Positions 48,906 through 60,446 of a DNA stretch of 64,000 bases are shown one piece after another. Source of the DNA: Adiantum capillus-veneris (lineage: Eukaryota; Streptophyta; Polypodiopsida; Polypodiales; Pteridaceae); contig CM043944.1 in the NCBI GenBank assembly GCA_014529385.2, positions 63,948,248-64,012,247 of the forward strand. Direction: 5' to 3'. The translations under genes were made by a program, and so were the position numbers. The notes beneath the pieces are model-generated. The model ran no database searches. It had not been told where the DNA came from and saw nothing but the letters and a program-made list of their open reading frames with translations. The first letter of the stretch is position 1, and every line of letters begins with the position of its first letter.

Positions 48906-49640
48906 TCCTGGAGTTTTACATAGCTTAGCCACTTGGCCACCTTGGGTTGCAGGTTCATGCATTGATAGGCTTCTGGTCATTCTCATGACAGTTCGTGGGC
49001 TTCTCCATTTTCTCCAGACGGTTTGACTACAAACACCAAAGATCCTATTGGGCAGAACACTTGAAAGTCTATTGGCACTTCTCTTACGACAAGGAGTTGT
49101 TTCCACACTCAGTTTGGGACCTTCACGCAGTATCTTCACCTTGTATCGACGGAGTACAACAATTTGCTACACTGCCCGTGACGGCACTTTACCATGGAGA
49201 TCTCTCGGAGGTTGGGACACCACAGACTGCTGCTACACTCGCGGATTTTGGCGGAGTATTGTCTTTCAGTGTTCCTGGCGTTTTACATAGCTTAGCCACC
49301 ATGCCACCTTGGGTTGCAGGTTCATGCATTAACAGGCTTCTGGTCATTCTCATGACGGTTCTTGGGCTTCTCTATTTTCTCTAGACAGTTTGACTACAGA
49401 CACCACAGATCCTATTGGTCAGAACACCTGCAAGTCTATTGGCACTTCTTTTACGACAAGAGTTGTTTCCACACTCAGTTCGGGACCTTCACGCAATATC
49501 TTTTCCCTGTATCGGCGGAGTATAGTAGTTTGCTACATTGCTCGTGACGTCACTTTGGGACACCCCAGACTGTTGCTACACTTGTGGATTTCGCCGGAGT
49601 ATTGTCTTTCAGTGGACATCGCAGCAAACATCTTCATCAT
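48905..49640 (+). repeat. 367-bp tandem duplication
   Basis: GTTTTACATAGCTTAGCCAC occurs at 48913 and 49280. Similarity continues through CAGGTTCATGCATT, GCTTCTGGTCATTCTCATGA and TCTATTGGCACTTCT to the end of the second copy. A further ~75-bp duplication (GGAGTATTGTCTTTCAGTGG) follows at 49597 and 49672. Confidence 0.88.
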
Positions 49641-50000
49641 TTGCCTCACGCTACACTCACGGATTTCGCTGGAGTATTGTCTTTCAGTGGACATCGTAGT
49701 AGACATCTTCATCATTTGCCGCAGATCTTTGGCTTCATGCGGTTTGTTCAACATCAAGTGGTGAGAGGAGGTGTTAGGCTTACACCACTCTGCTGCTTCA
49801 CAAGTCTAGGCGTACTTGTACGACTAGTATGTCTCCGGGCTGGCCACCCATATTCTAGGTTGCTCCTGGTCCGGGCCGTCCGAGTTGGGACCGACAGCCC
49901 ACCACCTTTGTCCGGGCGCCCTCATATATTTCCATAAATCATTTTCTTGTTGGGTTGTGGGGGATTTTTCCAGGCTTTGCCCTACCTCCCCTTGGGCACC

Positions 50001-50113
50001 TATTTATGGGGCCAAGGGGGTACCCACTTCCATCATATTTGTTGTATTGAGGTTCTCTTGCTTTGGTAGTCAGTGGGGGGCTGATCGCCCCCTTTTCTAC
50101 ACAGCGTTTGTGG

Positions 50114-50175
<62 letters not shown>
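50001..50175 (+). promoter_or_regulatory. TATA-like box with downstream (CT)n, in LTR-like sequence
   Basis: TATTTATGGGG (50001) is followed ~115 bp later by (CT)n at 50117-50173. About 530 bp further, GCTGGCGCCCCTTTCGG (near 50714) is a gypsy-type PBS candidate, so this may be the R/U5 of a gypsy LTR. Confidence 0.45.
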
Positions 50176-50178
<3 letters not shown>

Positions 50179-51134
50179 GTGATTTCTCACACGCGCACTC
50201 TCACAGTTGTGTTATGAAGATTTATCCGCGTTTTGGGCTCTCATTGTCTCCCGTTTCCAGTTTGTTGCTCATCCTCTCTCTAGCGTTTTCTTGCAAACAC
50301 ATCGATCTCCACGTATTGGCATTTCTGCACTTCGATCTCTCTTCCACTCTAGTGCTTCCTCTCCCAAGCGATCTACACACCTTTGCGGTGGTGCTACACC
50401 CTCGATGAGATCTGGTGCCTGTTCGGTGGGCGGTACGTGCTAGTGTCTTGACGGCGAGGAGAACCATCGCGATAGATACGAGATCTATTGGTTGCTCGTC
50501 ACGGATGAGGTGTCTTGATCGCGGTTGCAGACGAGTCTCTCATCCGATTTACCTTCTTTTCGTGTCACAAGCTTGGGCACCCCAAGTTGAGAATCCGACA
50601 CGGCACACAAGAGAATCACTTAAAATACTTAACAACTTTAAAAACTTGAGTCGACACGGCCCGGCGTAGTTCCGCGGCGTAGTTTTGATCCGAGAGGTGT
50701 TGGTCCCAAAAGCTGGCGCCCCTTTCGGTATTTCTTTTATATCAATACTTGAGCAAAGTACAACTCCCGAGGGGTCATTTGCTCTCAGACTTTTGCGTCT
50801 AGATGCTCTGAAGAGTGAGGCCCTTAGGGCTTATTTATTCTTACAAGGGATACCTAAAAGTAGACCCCCAAAAGCTTCTAAACTCAAAAGCAATTTTTTC
50901 CAAAAGCAACTTGGTCCAAAAACTGCTAGAAAAAGCAGTGACGTAATTTGCGGAATTCTGTACGACAGCCACGTCAACAAATTCCATATAGTCAACCTGT
51001 CATCAGCGCTTTTTACGGGCTTCCGTATTGCCACATCAGCAGCCTGTGCAAAATTTGGGTTGTCTATTGCGTCTTCTGTCCAGGCAGACATTGCCACGTC
51101 ATCATTTTGTGACATTCCGTTGCAACTTTGACAT

Positions 51135-51147
51135 GGTATCAGAGCCA
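51135..51147 (+). promoter_or_regulatory. Initiator-Met PBS without recognisable element body
   Basis: TGGTATCAGAGCC directly follows ...TTTGACA, a CA-type LTR end. No Gag or Pol follows before the next PBS at 53210. Confidence 0.75.
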
Positions 51148-52350
51148 CGGCGTGCTCTTGAATTGGATTAGCGATTTGTGCGAGTTTGTGCTGCTGATTA
51201 TTCGCGACGAAAAGAAGCGGTTTGTGTCACTAGGCTGTGGCAACCACTAACCTCAGTTGTTGGTTTCTTTCCCTTGATTTTTACCTTGGCTGTGGCAACC
51301 ACTAACCGTAGACACTGCTGTGTGAAACGGTCGGCAAGCGAGAGTTTCACTTGTACTCGGGAAGGGGAGGTCGCCACGAGATGGTCGGGCAAGTCGGTAC
51401 TGGAATCCGAGCAGAGAAATGGTGTCTAGGCTTAGGTCAAAGTCATTTAGGCCCCTAGCTACACTTAATAAGTCAGTGGGTACTGGGAATTAAACTCAAG
51501 AGAGGCAAAGTGGACACTTGGCGGCTACAGAGAAAATTTCCAAGTCAGCATGAAGAGGGGGCGCCCAAATTAGAGCTGGGTCAGTTTTTAAGTGAACTAC
51601 TGTGTGTGTGAGTAGTGGGTGCAGGTGATCACAACTTTAATGAAAAGCTTGCCTTCTCCCTTGTCTTATGTAGCGTGATGATTCTGCTCTCGTGCATCTC
51701 TCTCCCCCTTTGAACACAGAAACGTGATGTCCCGCTCGAGGGCTTTTCATCTGTATGTACAGATGTGTGGGTTCATGCGCGATCGTCGATGCAAGAGCCT
51801 CTTGCAGAGGTATTGGATTAGCTAGTTGCTAATCCCCCGTAGGTACAAGTAAATTCGGAGAGATTTCACGCGAGAATTCTCGTCCGATTCAGAGGGCAAG
51901 TAGCCCTACAGGTGCATAGGCTTGAGGGCTTGCTAAAGATGTGACAGACACGCAAAACGGAGCCCGAAATAGTGAATTATAGCCTGTTGTGTTATTTTAC
52001 AGGTTTAGGGTTTTTGACCCTAATTGATCCCTAATACTTTGTCATGTGCACATCTAACCCTATGTGCACGTGGACAAGCTATCTCAGGTCTAGGGTTCAG
52101 GTTAGCCTAGGAGGTGTTTTGGCACGTTTGTGAGCGCGTGCACAAGCCGTGCATGTCCAGGCACTTCGAGTGGATGCATATCCTCTGATTGCACAACCAA
52201 GTACCACCCAGCATATGCATTGTCCAAGCAGTACACCCAAATTCCATAACAGTTTGGGGGCAGTCAGTTCCAAGCATTTTATTTATTTTTTACATTATTA
52301 TGCCATTTGGTCAAGGTGGTGGGGTTGTTGGGAAGATTGCTCGACCAAGC
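51148..52350. other. Unassigned GC-balanced sequence between two PBSs
   Basis: No protein family recognised; a duplicated phrase CTGTGGCAACCACTAACC occurs at 51235 and 51289. It is probably a non-coding interior plus the start of the next LTR. Confidence 0.4.
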
Positions 52351-52360
52351 CTTGTCCAGG

Positions 52361-53000
52361 TATATAAGCAGAGGGGGGGCGCTTACTCTACAGGTAGTAG
52401 AAGAAGCTCAGGCAACTTGTAGTGCACCTTCTCAACGAGACCGGCGGAAAGCCTTAGCGTTTTCAGCCATCCAGACCAGCTAGCGTTTCGGAGTTCCAGA
52501 TCAGCCAGCGTTTTTGAGTTGCAAATTTCCCCTAGCGTTTTCAGTCATCGGCAGCCGATCCAGCCACACAGCCCAGCGTTTGCAATATCCAGCCCTTAGC
52601 GATTGCAGATCCAACCCTTAGCTTCGTAGATCTCGCCTACCCGTAGCAGATCCTCACCGTACTGTCGGATCGGCCAGTGTTTTCAGTTTCAGCCCGCTGA
52701 TTTCAGATTTCAGCATCTGCATTTTCAGCGCATCGTCGTGGAGTCATTGCCATCGTCATCCTCTCCGACACAATCTCAGTATCCAGCAGCAGATCAATGT
52801 TTTCCAGATTTCAGCATTTCAGCCCTAGCGTTTTCAGTTTCAGCCCGTCCTCGTCGTCGTCATCATTGTTGTCGACATCATCGGCAAGTCCATTGCATCT
52901 GAACCATTGTACCAGATTTGTGCAATCTATAGCATAGACCTCTCTCAGCATAGAGGGGGGGGTCCTTGGAGGAGGGTTTGAGAACCGTTTGGTGTCGTAT

Positions 53001-53047
<47 letters not shown>

Positions 53048-53208
53048 TAGCATTTCATTCACATTAGCATTCACTTGTTTGTGATCATTGCACTCTCTCT
53101 CTAAAAGGAACGGAAGGCTCTCCTTTCTGTAAGTAAAAGGAACCCTTGAGCACAGTTCGGAGCACTCATCTTGAGCAACATCAACATTCACTTCCGTTGC
53201 ACCTTACA
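52361..53208 (+). repeat. LTR-like region: TATA box, (CT)n, ending at a PBS
   Basis: TATATAAGC is at 52361, then a leader rich in CCAGC and TAGCGTTTTCAG repeats (for example near 52457, 52500, 52533 and 52823), a (CT)n tract at 53004-53043, and an end ...CTTACA before the PBS. The left LTR boundary was not found. Confidence 0.55.
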
Positions 53209-53209
53209 T

Positions 53210-53221
53210 TGGTATCAGAGC
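53210..53221 (+). promoter_or_regulatory. Initiator-Met PBS
   Basis: TGGTATCAGAGC, one base after the CA end of the LTR-like region. Confidence 0.75.
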
Positions 53222-54740
53222 TTTTTGGCAGTGTTCTGTATCACTCAAGGAAAGAACCACAATTTTTTTTTGCTTGTTGCGGTCTCACGTAACCCGAGTC
53301 CACTTGGGCGTGTCCATTTTTAATCGTGTTTCTGAAGAGTGACAGGTAACCCAAGAAAGAAGGGCTTGTCCAGCCTCCCCTTGTTCCTCTTTTCACTGAT
53401 TGAGAGCGGACCGGCAGTTTGTTGTCAGAGGATTGCTTCCAGGGGAGGAGCCCTGGAAGGAGTTTTTGCTTCAGCGGCTTAGAGCTAGAGTGCCTCACGC
53501 AGGAGGCCCTCGGAGACCTTCCATCAGATGGATTTTCACAGAGATGCGCAGAGTTGGCATGATCAGGAGTCTGGAGGATCGTTTTGTTGTGAGCGTGCTT
53601 CGCTCCTGGGAGCAGTTGTGGAGAGGCTTGGAGCAGCACCAACCCACTTGCACGGAGGAGCGCTTGAGACATCCCCTTGTTTGGAACCCCATGGTAAGCA
53701 CTCAAAGAGGCCACTTGGTTGGTAGTAGGCCTCATGTTTCTTGGGGTCCCATGGCAGGAGGTCCAGCCCGCACTTTAGGTGACTGGCTACAGTTCTTAGG
53801 TTTGTCAAAGGAGCTTCACAGCATCCAGCCACAGGGCATGAGAGGGGTGCAGAGCATGTGTTAGGACATCACAGAGGCAATACCAGCTAAGTGGCTTACA
53901 CCCCTCGAGTCAACATCGCCCAGACGTATGGGGGCCTTCACGCGATTGGAGGTCCTCACCGCAGCCTAGGCTTGCTCAGAGACTGTACCCTCCATGTTTT
54001 TTCGAGCTACAAGGCGGGGGTGGATTACACAGTCTCAGTAGAGGCCCCACAGGTTGCAAAGTGTTGTTTTTAGAGGATCTAACTTGTGGGTATCTGTGGG
54101 AGGATTTGTGTCATAGATCCTGACCCAGCAGCTCTCGAGACATGCCACTGAAGGTTGTGGGCTTGGGAGAGCTGTCCACTGGCACAAGTGCAGTGGGATC
54201 TTGGAGAGTGGTTTTTGAGGGACCCTTTCTCCTCAGTTGACCATCCAGGGGTCCCTTTCTTTCAGTACACTGATCGACTCGGATGTCACATACTGGCAGC
54301 ACGGAGAGTCTTGACTCTTGCTGCAGCACCTCATTGGCAAGAGGAGGGTCTCACAGCTGACTTCTTGTCAGCTTTTTGAGGAGGTTGTGGGACGCCAAAC
54401 AACCGCGGCGAGTCACGTTGTTCCAGTGGTTGGTTTCACATAGAGCTACGGCAGTGGGGAGTTGGCTAGTACATAGTGGCCTTTAGGCTAGAGTTACAGG
54501 GGAATGCCAATTTTCATGCCTGGAACGCTGGAACGGCGTTTCGGTTTGCTGGGATTGGATGGAACGCTCCGGAACGGGCTGTCATTCCGACAGTCGGTCT
54601 CAAACCGGAACGGATGGGGGAACACCACCGGAACTGGCTGAAACGGGCATTTTCGGCCAACCTTCATAAACGGCAGAAAACGGGCAGAATTAAAAACAGC
54701 CCCTCCCTAAAAATTGTGCCACCCCCTCACCCCTTTCCTT
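53222..54740 (+). other. Interior of a putative non-autonomous LTR element
   Basis: Open frames exist (53400-53864 on +, 53241-53735 on -), but neither has retroelement motifs and both are most likely chance. From about 54480 the word GGAACG/GGAACGG is strikingly repeated. This is unlike a copia interior and suggests a large non-autonomous derivative. Confidence 0.4.
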
Positions 54741-55040
54741 CACAAGCTACCAAGCTCTCAAGCTCTCTTGCTCTCAAGTTGAATCAACTTCTAAGTTCTC
54801 AAGGCTCTCTCTCTTGCTCTCAAGCTCTCAAGCCTCAAGCTCTCAAGCTACCAAGCTACCAAGCTCTCAAGCTCTCAAGCTCTCAACTTCTCGCTTGCTC
54901 TCAAGCTCTCAAGCGTCAAGCCTTCAAGGCTCTCAACTTTCAAGCTCTCTCTTGCTCTCAAGGCTTCAAGGCTCAAGCTCTCTCTCCCTTGGGCTCAACT
55001 CTCAATTTCTCAAGAAGTGAAGCCTCTCTCAAGCTCTCTC
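54740..55040 (+). repeat. CTCAAGCT-type minisatellite
   Basis: About 300 bp are built from short units of 8-10 bp (CTCAAGCT, CTACCAAG, TTCTCAAG). The Ser-Gln-Ala-Leu-Lys-Leu open frames over it are by-products. Confidence 0.88.
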
Positions 55041-55202
55041 TCGCGAGTCTCCATCGCACATCATGTAGATTGCATGGGCGGACACTTTTAGCACGTGTCC
55101 GATCGGTCATTTTTAGCCCTGGGTGCACACATTTTAGCCATTTTTGGGCTTTTATGTTTTTTGCACCAGTTACACATTTTGCCCTACCTCAACCTAAGAT
55201 TC

Positions 55203-55281
55203 TATAAATAGAATGCTTAGGGTGTTGTAGTCATTCAGATTGAGATTGTGTATTGAGAGCATCATTTGCAGAGCACTTGTG

Positions 55282-55334
<53 letters not shown>
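55203..55334 (+). promoter_or_regulatory. TATA box followed by (CT)n
   Basis: TATAAATAG at 55203-55211 is followed after ~75 bp by (CT)n at 55285-55333. The setting (AT-poor leader, TTGAGAGCATCATT) is like a plant LTR promoter. Confidence 0.5.
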
Positions 55335-55336
<2 letters not shown>

Positions 55337-56747
55337 GTTTTCGGCGCGCGTGGCTCACACTCTTTCCGTTGCTCACTCTCATAGAGAATATACCCACAAT
55401 TGAATTGTGCAATCAATATCCAATACACAAGATGACAAGAATACTCAAAGGAAGAGTAAAGGAATTGACTCGGAAAACAAGCTTGTGAAGAACATTGGGA
55501 CCGATCTGTAACATCCCACAAAACTGGGCAAACATCTGCAAGGAAAGAACCTGCTATACTTGCCAGCCTTGGCCAAATTTGCACCTGAAGGACGGCCCCC
55601 AAGGTTGGATCTCTCCAAATGGATATATGGAAGAAGCATCCAAATGTTTCTTATTGCGGGAGTAGGAACTAGATGTCCCCACCAATTGTCGACACTACGT
55701 GCAAACATGTCATCCAAAGGATCTCGACAAATATACTGTCGAACATCAAAAAACCCACCCATAATAGGTTGCAAACCTATCCCACAACTGGTGTTGATAA
55801 GCTCACAAGAGAGCAAAGGAATGACCAAATCTGTAGAGCCACACTACCATCGGGGAAGGAGAGAACATGGAGATAGGAGAAGTTCACACTCCAACAAAAC
55901 CCCCTCGTACTATTGTCATTGTCGGCTAAGGGTTTGGCACCACATGCTCCACCTCTAAACCTCATCCAAGAGAGTCGGATGATCAAACAACAAGTGGTTT
56001 TGGAGGTAAAAGTATCACCCTTTGCTTGTCAACGCCAACTCCAACACCTGCACTAGAACATGCACCTGAACTGTTGCATACCGAATGAACAAGAGTCACC
56101 TGAAGCCGGAATTGTAACTTCCATCCTTAGATGGACAAGGAAAAATCTGAGAACATCCTCTATTTCAAGAAGGATAGAGATCCCCCTCTGTCATTAGAAT
56201 CCACAATCTAGTACAAAATCGCAACTGAATCATCAACTTGCTACCCATCAGATAGGTAGCTCTGTTGACAATTTCAAGAAAGGCGTGCATTTACAAAAGG
56301 CATTGCAAATTTGCCCAGGCCCCATCCATCTCCTTGAAGAAAACACAGCCATAGAAACTTGCTCAAAAAGTGATGAAAAAGATCGTATTGCTGTTCAAAC
56401 ACTTCTCTCTGAAGAAGAAGTTGGAAATGAATAGCTCCCCCTCTTGATCCAACAAGCACATGTTTGCTCCCCTTGCGTGAAGACATGGCAACATGACTCC
56501 ATCTAGGAAAACCAAAGCAATCCAGCACTGCTGCACATCCTGAAACCTCCATCGGGTTCCCCTCGATAAACAAGGGTAAAGTCGGGGTAGTCGTAGACGA
56601 GGATCTAAGGCCTCCACTGGGCAAAATCTGTCCAAACTTGGAGAAAACCAGGAGAAAAAACAGCAAGCTTCCTTCCTCTCAATCAAATCCAAAACGGCAC
56701 TGGATCATCCAAATCCGAGCATCCAAGGTGGTGGTCGTGTCACCGAG
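55335..56747. other. Unassigned; probably interior of a minus-strand element
   Basis: Downstream, on the minus strand, of the PBS at 56748-56760. No retroelement protein motif is visible on either strand. Confidence 0.35.
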
Positions 56748-56760
56748 GGTTCTGATACCA
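56748..56760 (-). promoter_or_regulatory. Initiator-Met PBS (minus strand)
   Basis: Minus-strand TGGTATCAGAACC (one change from the consensus) follows ...CTTCAACA, a CA-type LTR end. The LTR would extend upward from 56761. Confidence 0.7.
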
Positions 56761-57231
<471 letters not shown>

Positions 57232-57337
57232 TCTGATACCATGTCTGAGTACGGAAATTACAAAGGTACAAAGAACTAACACTAAGACGCTAAGGAGAAA
57301 GGAAATGGGGGGGAGGGGGGTTTGTGGGCTCAGATGA

Positions 57338-58262
57338 TTTTTTTTTTTTTTTTTTCCGAGAAAAAGATCCTTCTATTAGTTAATGAAAATTGCCCATAGG
57401 GCTACAACCACCTCTGCAAGAGAGGGCTACAACAAGCATGACGGGGAGACTCTCCCAATGAAAAAACAACATATATACAATGAGGCTAAATCAAGAGATG
57501 GGAGGAGGGAAGAGCCACACAGGTGGACAATAGTGCCATCTGAGCACCCCCTGGACTATTGTGTAGAAAGGCCCAGGGCGCCAGAGTCGAAGGAAAGCCT
57601 CGCGGCGCTCCCGCATGCGGTCGGAGCTGCCCTGTAGTCCCTCAAGCTGTCCTCTGAGAGTATGGATCAGCTCTAGCCAAAAGTCACGAATAGTCTCTGC
57701 TGGTGGCACAGGGCGAGCCTCAGAGATGCGGAAACAGCGGGCTCTCCAGATGAACCAAAGTGTCAGGCCACTGATGAGCTCCCAACACTCCTCTCTCTCA
57801 CTGCACCACTCCTGTGGAGTAAGCTCTGTAGCAGGCTGGAGTGTAGGTCACCCCCCTGCATCACTATCATCCTGCTGGTGGAAGATAGCTCAAACTGAAG
57901 TGCCGGGCCCGTGAGGGTGGACCAAGCCGCTGCCCCCCAAGTGTACTGTCGAGCCGTGGAGAGAGCAGGCATCAGCCGAAGAACTCGTAGCCACACCTGC
58001 TGGGCCGAGGGACAGTCCCAAAGACAGTGACGCTGACTCTCCACCAAATGGTCACAAGCTGCACATGTGGCCGAGAGGCCACTATGCACTAGCCAGCTCC
58101 CTACCGCTGTGGCTCTATGTGCGACCAGCCACTGAAACAAGGTGACTCGCCTCGGCTGTCTGGAGTCCCACAACCTCTCCCAAAAGTTTGCCAAGAACTC
58201 GACTGTGAGACCCTCCTCCTGCGAATGACGTGCTGCAGCGGGGAGGGTCTCTCTGTGTTGCT
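57338..58262 (-). mobile_element. 5'-truncated L1-type LINE with poly(A) tail
   Basis: On the minus strand an open segment contains F-W-E-R-L-W-D-S-R-Q-P-R-R, F-Q-W-L-V-A-H-R-A, C-A-A-C-D-H, E-S-Q-R-H-C-L-W-D-C-P and A-Q-Q-V-W. This is the reverse-transcriptase zinc-binding domain (zf-RVT) at the end of L1-type ORF2. It continues to F-W-L-E-L-I-H and P-F-Y-T-I-V-Q-G-V-L-R-W. The 3' UTR runs into 18 T on + (57338-57355), that is a poly(A) tail on the element's own strand. RT and ORF1 are missing: a typical 5'-truncated insertion. No target duplication was found by eye. Confidence 0.85.
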
Positions 58263-58399
58263 AGTATATGACGTTGTCAAGAGTTTTTTTCAGCAAGGGA
58301 TTGCGCATATGTACATACACATGCATGGTGCATCGAATAAAGGATTACCCAATTTCCATAGCCAGGTGGTTACGTGGGGCCCACATGTGTACAGGTAGG

Positions 58400-59160
58400 A
58401 CAGCATGTACATAGTGCAGCGATTTTCACTATTATCAGTACTAGTGTGTTTTTTCTACAATAAGGAGGAGTTGGTAGCGCGTAAAACTTCTCGAGGAAGC
58501 TATCCGCGGGCCGACGACATGAGGTCAGCAAGTGCGTCAGATGGCATCTAGTGGCGTCAGGAGGGCGAACGAGGTCAATATTTGCACGCGGATGAGGACG
58601 GACCCCAGTCTACAATGTCAAAGTGCTCAAATCCGACCTCGGATGAGCAGTTTACGGCCAAAACAGGCTCCAAAATGAGCAAAAACACACCTGCGGCTGT
58701 TCCTCCTCTCTTCTCCACGTTTTTTCTGGTCTTCTCTCTGTTTTTTCAGTTCCCACACTTAGCTTTATTACTTGGGCACCCTTGGCCTTTTAGATGACCT
58801 CAAACGGACCCCGAACAGGCCAAAAATTGACCTCGCAGTGCATAGTTGTCACCTTTTTGCATCATTCGCACACCTGGCACTCAGCTTTTTTCCAATAATG
58901 CATCTCGCCACCACGTGAAGTGGCCCCAAAAAGTGGTCCTAATGATGACCTTTCTGCATAACTCTCACAAGAAAACACCCACGTCTTTTCCTGTTGTTTT
59001 TCTGTGTAAGTTTCTCCTATGAGCGAAGTTTCTGTTCCAGTTTGTGATTGTGTATGGCTTCTTTTACCCATATTGTGTGAGCTATTTGCCCCATTGGTGT
59101 TGGCCCAAGCTCAATTGTATCTAAACATCAGAAATTCTCCTCTTTTGAGCTGAGTTTTTT

Positions 59161-59198
<38 letters not shown>

Positions 59199-59370
59199 AG
59201 TGGGTAAGTGGATAGTCTCTCTCCTTTCACTCCAGAGGTGTGTTCCCTGTCTCGGCCAGGTGTGTTGTGTAAGCCGAGTGGTGCCCCATCGTGTGTGTGT
59301 ATATCCTTCCAAGAGTGTGTGTCGGGTCGTTATAGAGGCACTGTGTGTGTTTTCATCCCGCTCACATTCT
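58400..59370 (+). repeat. 5' LTR of gypsy-3 (left boundary uncertain)
   Basis: The right part holds a (TG)n tract (59163-59197), GAGTGGTGCCCCATCGTGTG (related to the U5 word of the gypsy-2 LTR) and TTATAGAGGCACT (shared with gypsy-1 near 6950). It ends shortly before the PBS at 59371. The start was not determined. Confidence 0.6.
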
Positions 59371-59389
59371 TTTGGCGCCCCCACGGAGG
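59371..59389 (+). promoter_or_regulatory. PBS of gypsy-3
   Basis: TTTGGCGCCCCCACGGAGG is a TGGCGCCC-type plant gypsy PBS. Counterparts are at 6995 and 19347. Confidence 0.8.
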
Positions 59390-59407
59390 ATCTTCTTCGA
59401 GTACCTT

Positions 59408-59540
59408 CTGCTTCGAGCTTCGAGCTTCGAGCTTCGAGCTTCGGGATTACAGGTTGCAGGTTGCAGATTACAGGTTCCAGGTTACAGGTTATAGGGACAG
59501 GTACAGGTACAGGTGATTCACACAGGTACAGGTAGCTGGA
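59408..59540 (+). repeat. Heptamer repeats in the gypsy-3 leader
   Basis: About five copies of CTTCGAG (59410-59444) are followed by a run of TACAGGT/TGCAGGT words to 59540. They lie immediately downstream of the PBS. Confidence 0.88.
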
Positions 59541-60125
59541 GTACAGTGATATACTAGCAGTGATGTCACTTGCAGTTGTTGTGGGAATGCATCACTTGGC
59601 GCCTATTTGAGCGCATTGTCTGCTGGATTGTACGTTACTTGTGGAAACTGCCATTGTACGCATTTGTGGAGCTATACTTGGTTGTATTTGGCAATCCCAG
59701 CCATTTCTGAGACTTGGTCTGGAAGATAGTCATTTCTGAGACTTGACTATATGCGATTTGCATTAGCCTTCGTGTGAGGGTCGATAGCGTGAGGTTTTTA
59801 TTGAGCTGGGGGATTCTCAAATGTGGAGATCCTTTCGGTGATACAGGTAGCTGGAGCACCCTTTTTGTGACCTCGCCATAGGCTATGTACTAGTGAGTCC
59901 TACTTGATGCTCGGGTTCTATTGTGACAGTTTATGCATACATAGACAGTCTATATTTTGGGTTCCTACTGCTCTACTTCTGGGGAAACTCTGTCGAAATT
60001 TTCCCAAGTTATGATGGTTGGTTTTTTGGTATTTTGAGCCATTTATGCTGTTATGTTGCTGAAATTTTGGCAAAATCAGAGGTTGAGTCAGGTGTACCTT
60101 CTTGGGAGCTTCATGGTTGGCTTTA

Positions 60126-60344
60126 ATGGATGATCAAAATGGCCCTCAGTTCACTCCTTTTCATTTAACTCAAAGAATTCAGATTAATGTTCATGTGTCC
60201 ACGAAGATCTTTTTCCAGCAGCGCATAGTCTTTATGTTTGGGCCAAGAAGATTGAGAGAAATCTTGGAATGTCCTTTGCCTGTTGTCATTCCGATGATTA
60301 ACTATGAAAACTCATTTGATGTGCATGTGTTTGTCCTTATCTAA
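60126..60344 (+). CDS. 72-codon leader ORF upstream of gag (gypsy-3)
   Basis: ATG 60126 to TAA 60344; an in-frame ATG eight codons earlier (60102) could extend it. It ends 102 bp before the Gag ATG at 60447 and is in the same frame. It aligns end to end without gaps with 19868-20086 of gypsy-2 (27 of 72 identical). The shared starting dipeptide M-D supports the ATG at 60126 as the true start. Conserved: K-I-F, Q-x-I-V-F-x-F, I-L-x2-P-x-P, S-F-D-V. No known domain is recognised. It may be an upstream ORF regulating Gag translation or a small accessory protein. Confidence 0.68.
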   Translation: MDDQNGPQFTPFHLTQRIQINVHVSTKIFFQQRIVFMFGPRRLREILECPLPVVIPMINYENSFDVHVFVLI

Positions 60345-60446
60345 AGTTGAGCTCCATTGAAGTTTCTGGGGATTGGGTAGTGAAAAGTTTTGGGTTCTTG
60401 CACGTGTGTTCGAAGGGGTTCTCAAAGCATCATAATTTGGGTAGCC

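Noticed and set aside
50830-50945. hAT-like or MITE-like segment with repeated AAAAGC words
   Set aside because: Only loosely self-complementary; no defined terminal repeats or target duplication could be seen.
53241-53864. Overlapping 154-164-codon ORFs on both strands
   Set aside because: No motif, and neither shows protein-like conservation cues; they lie in the interior of a putative non-coding LTR element.
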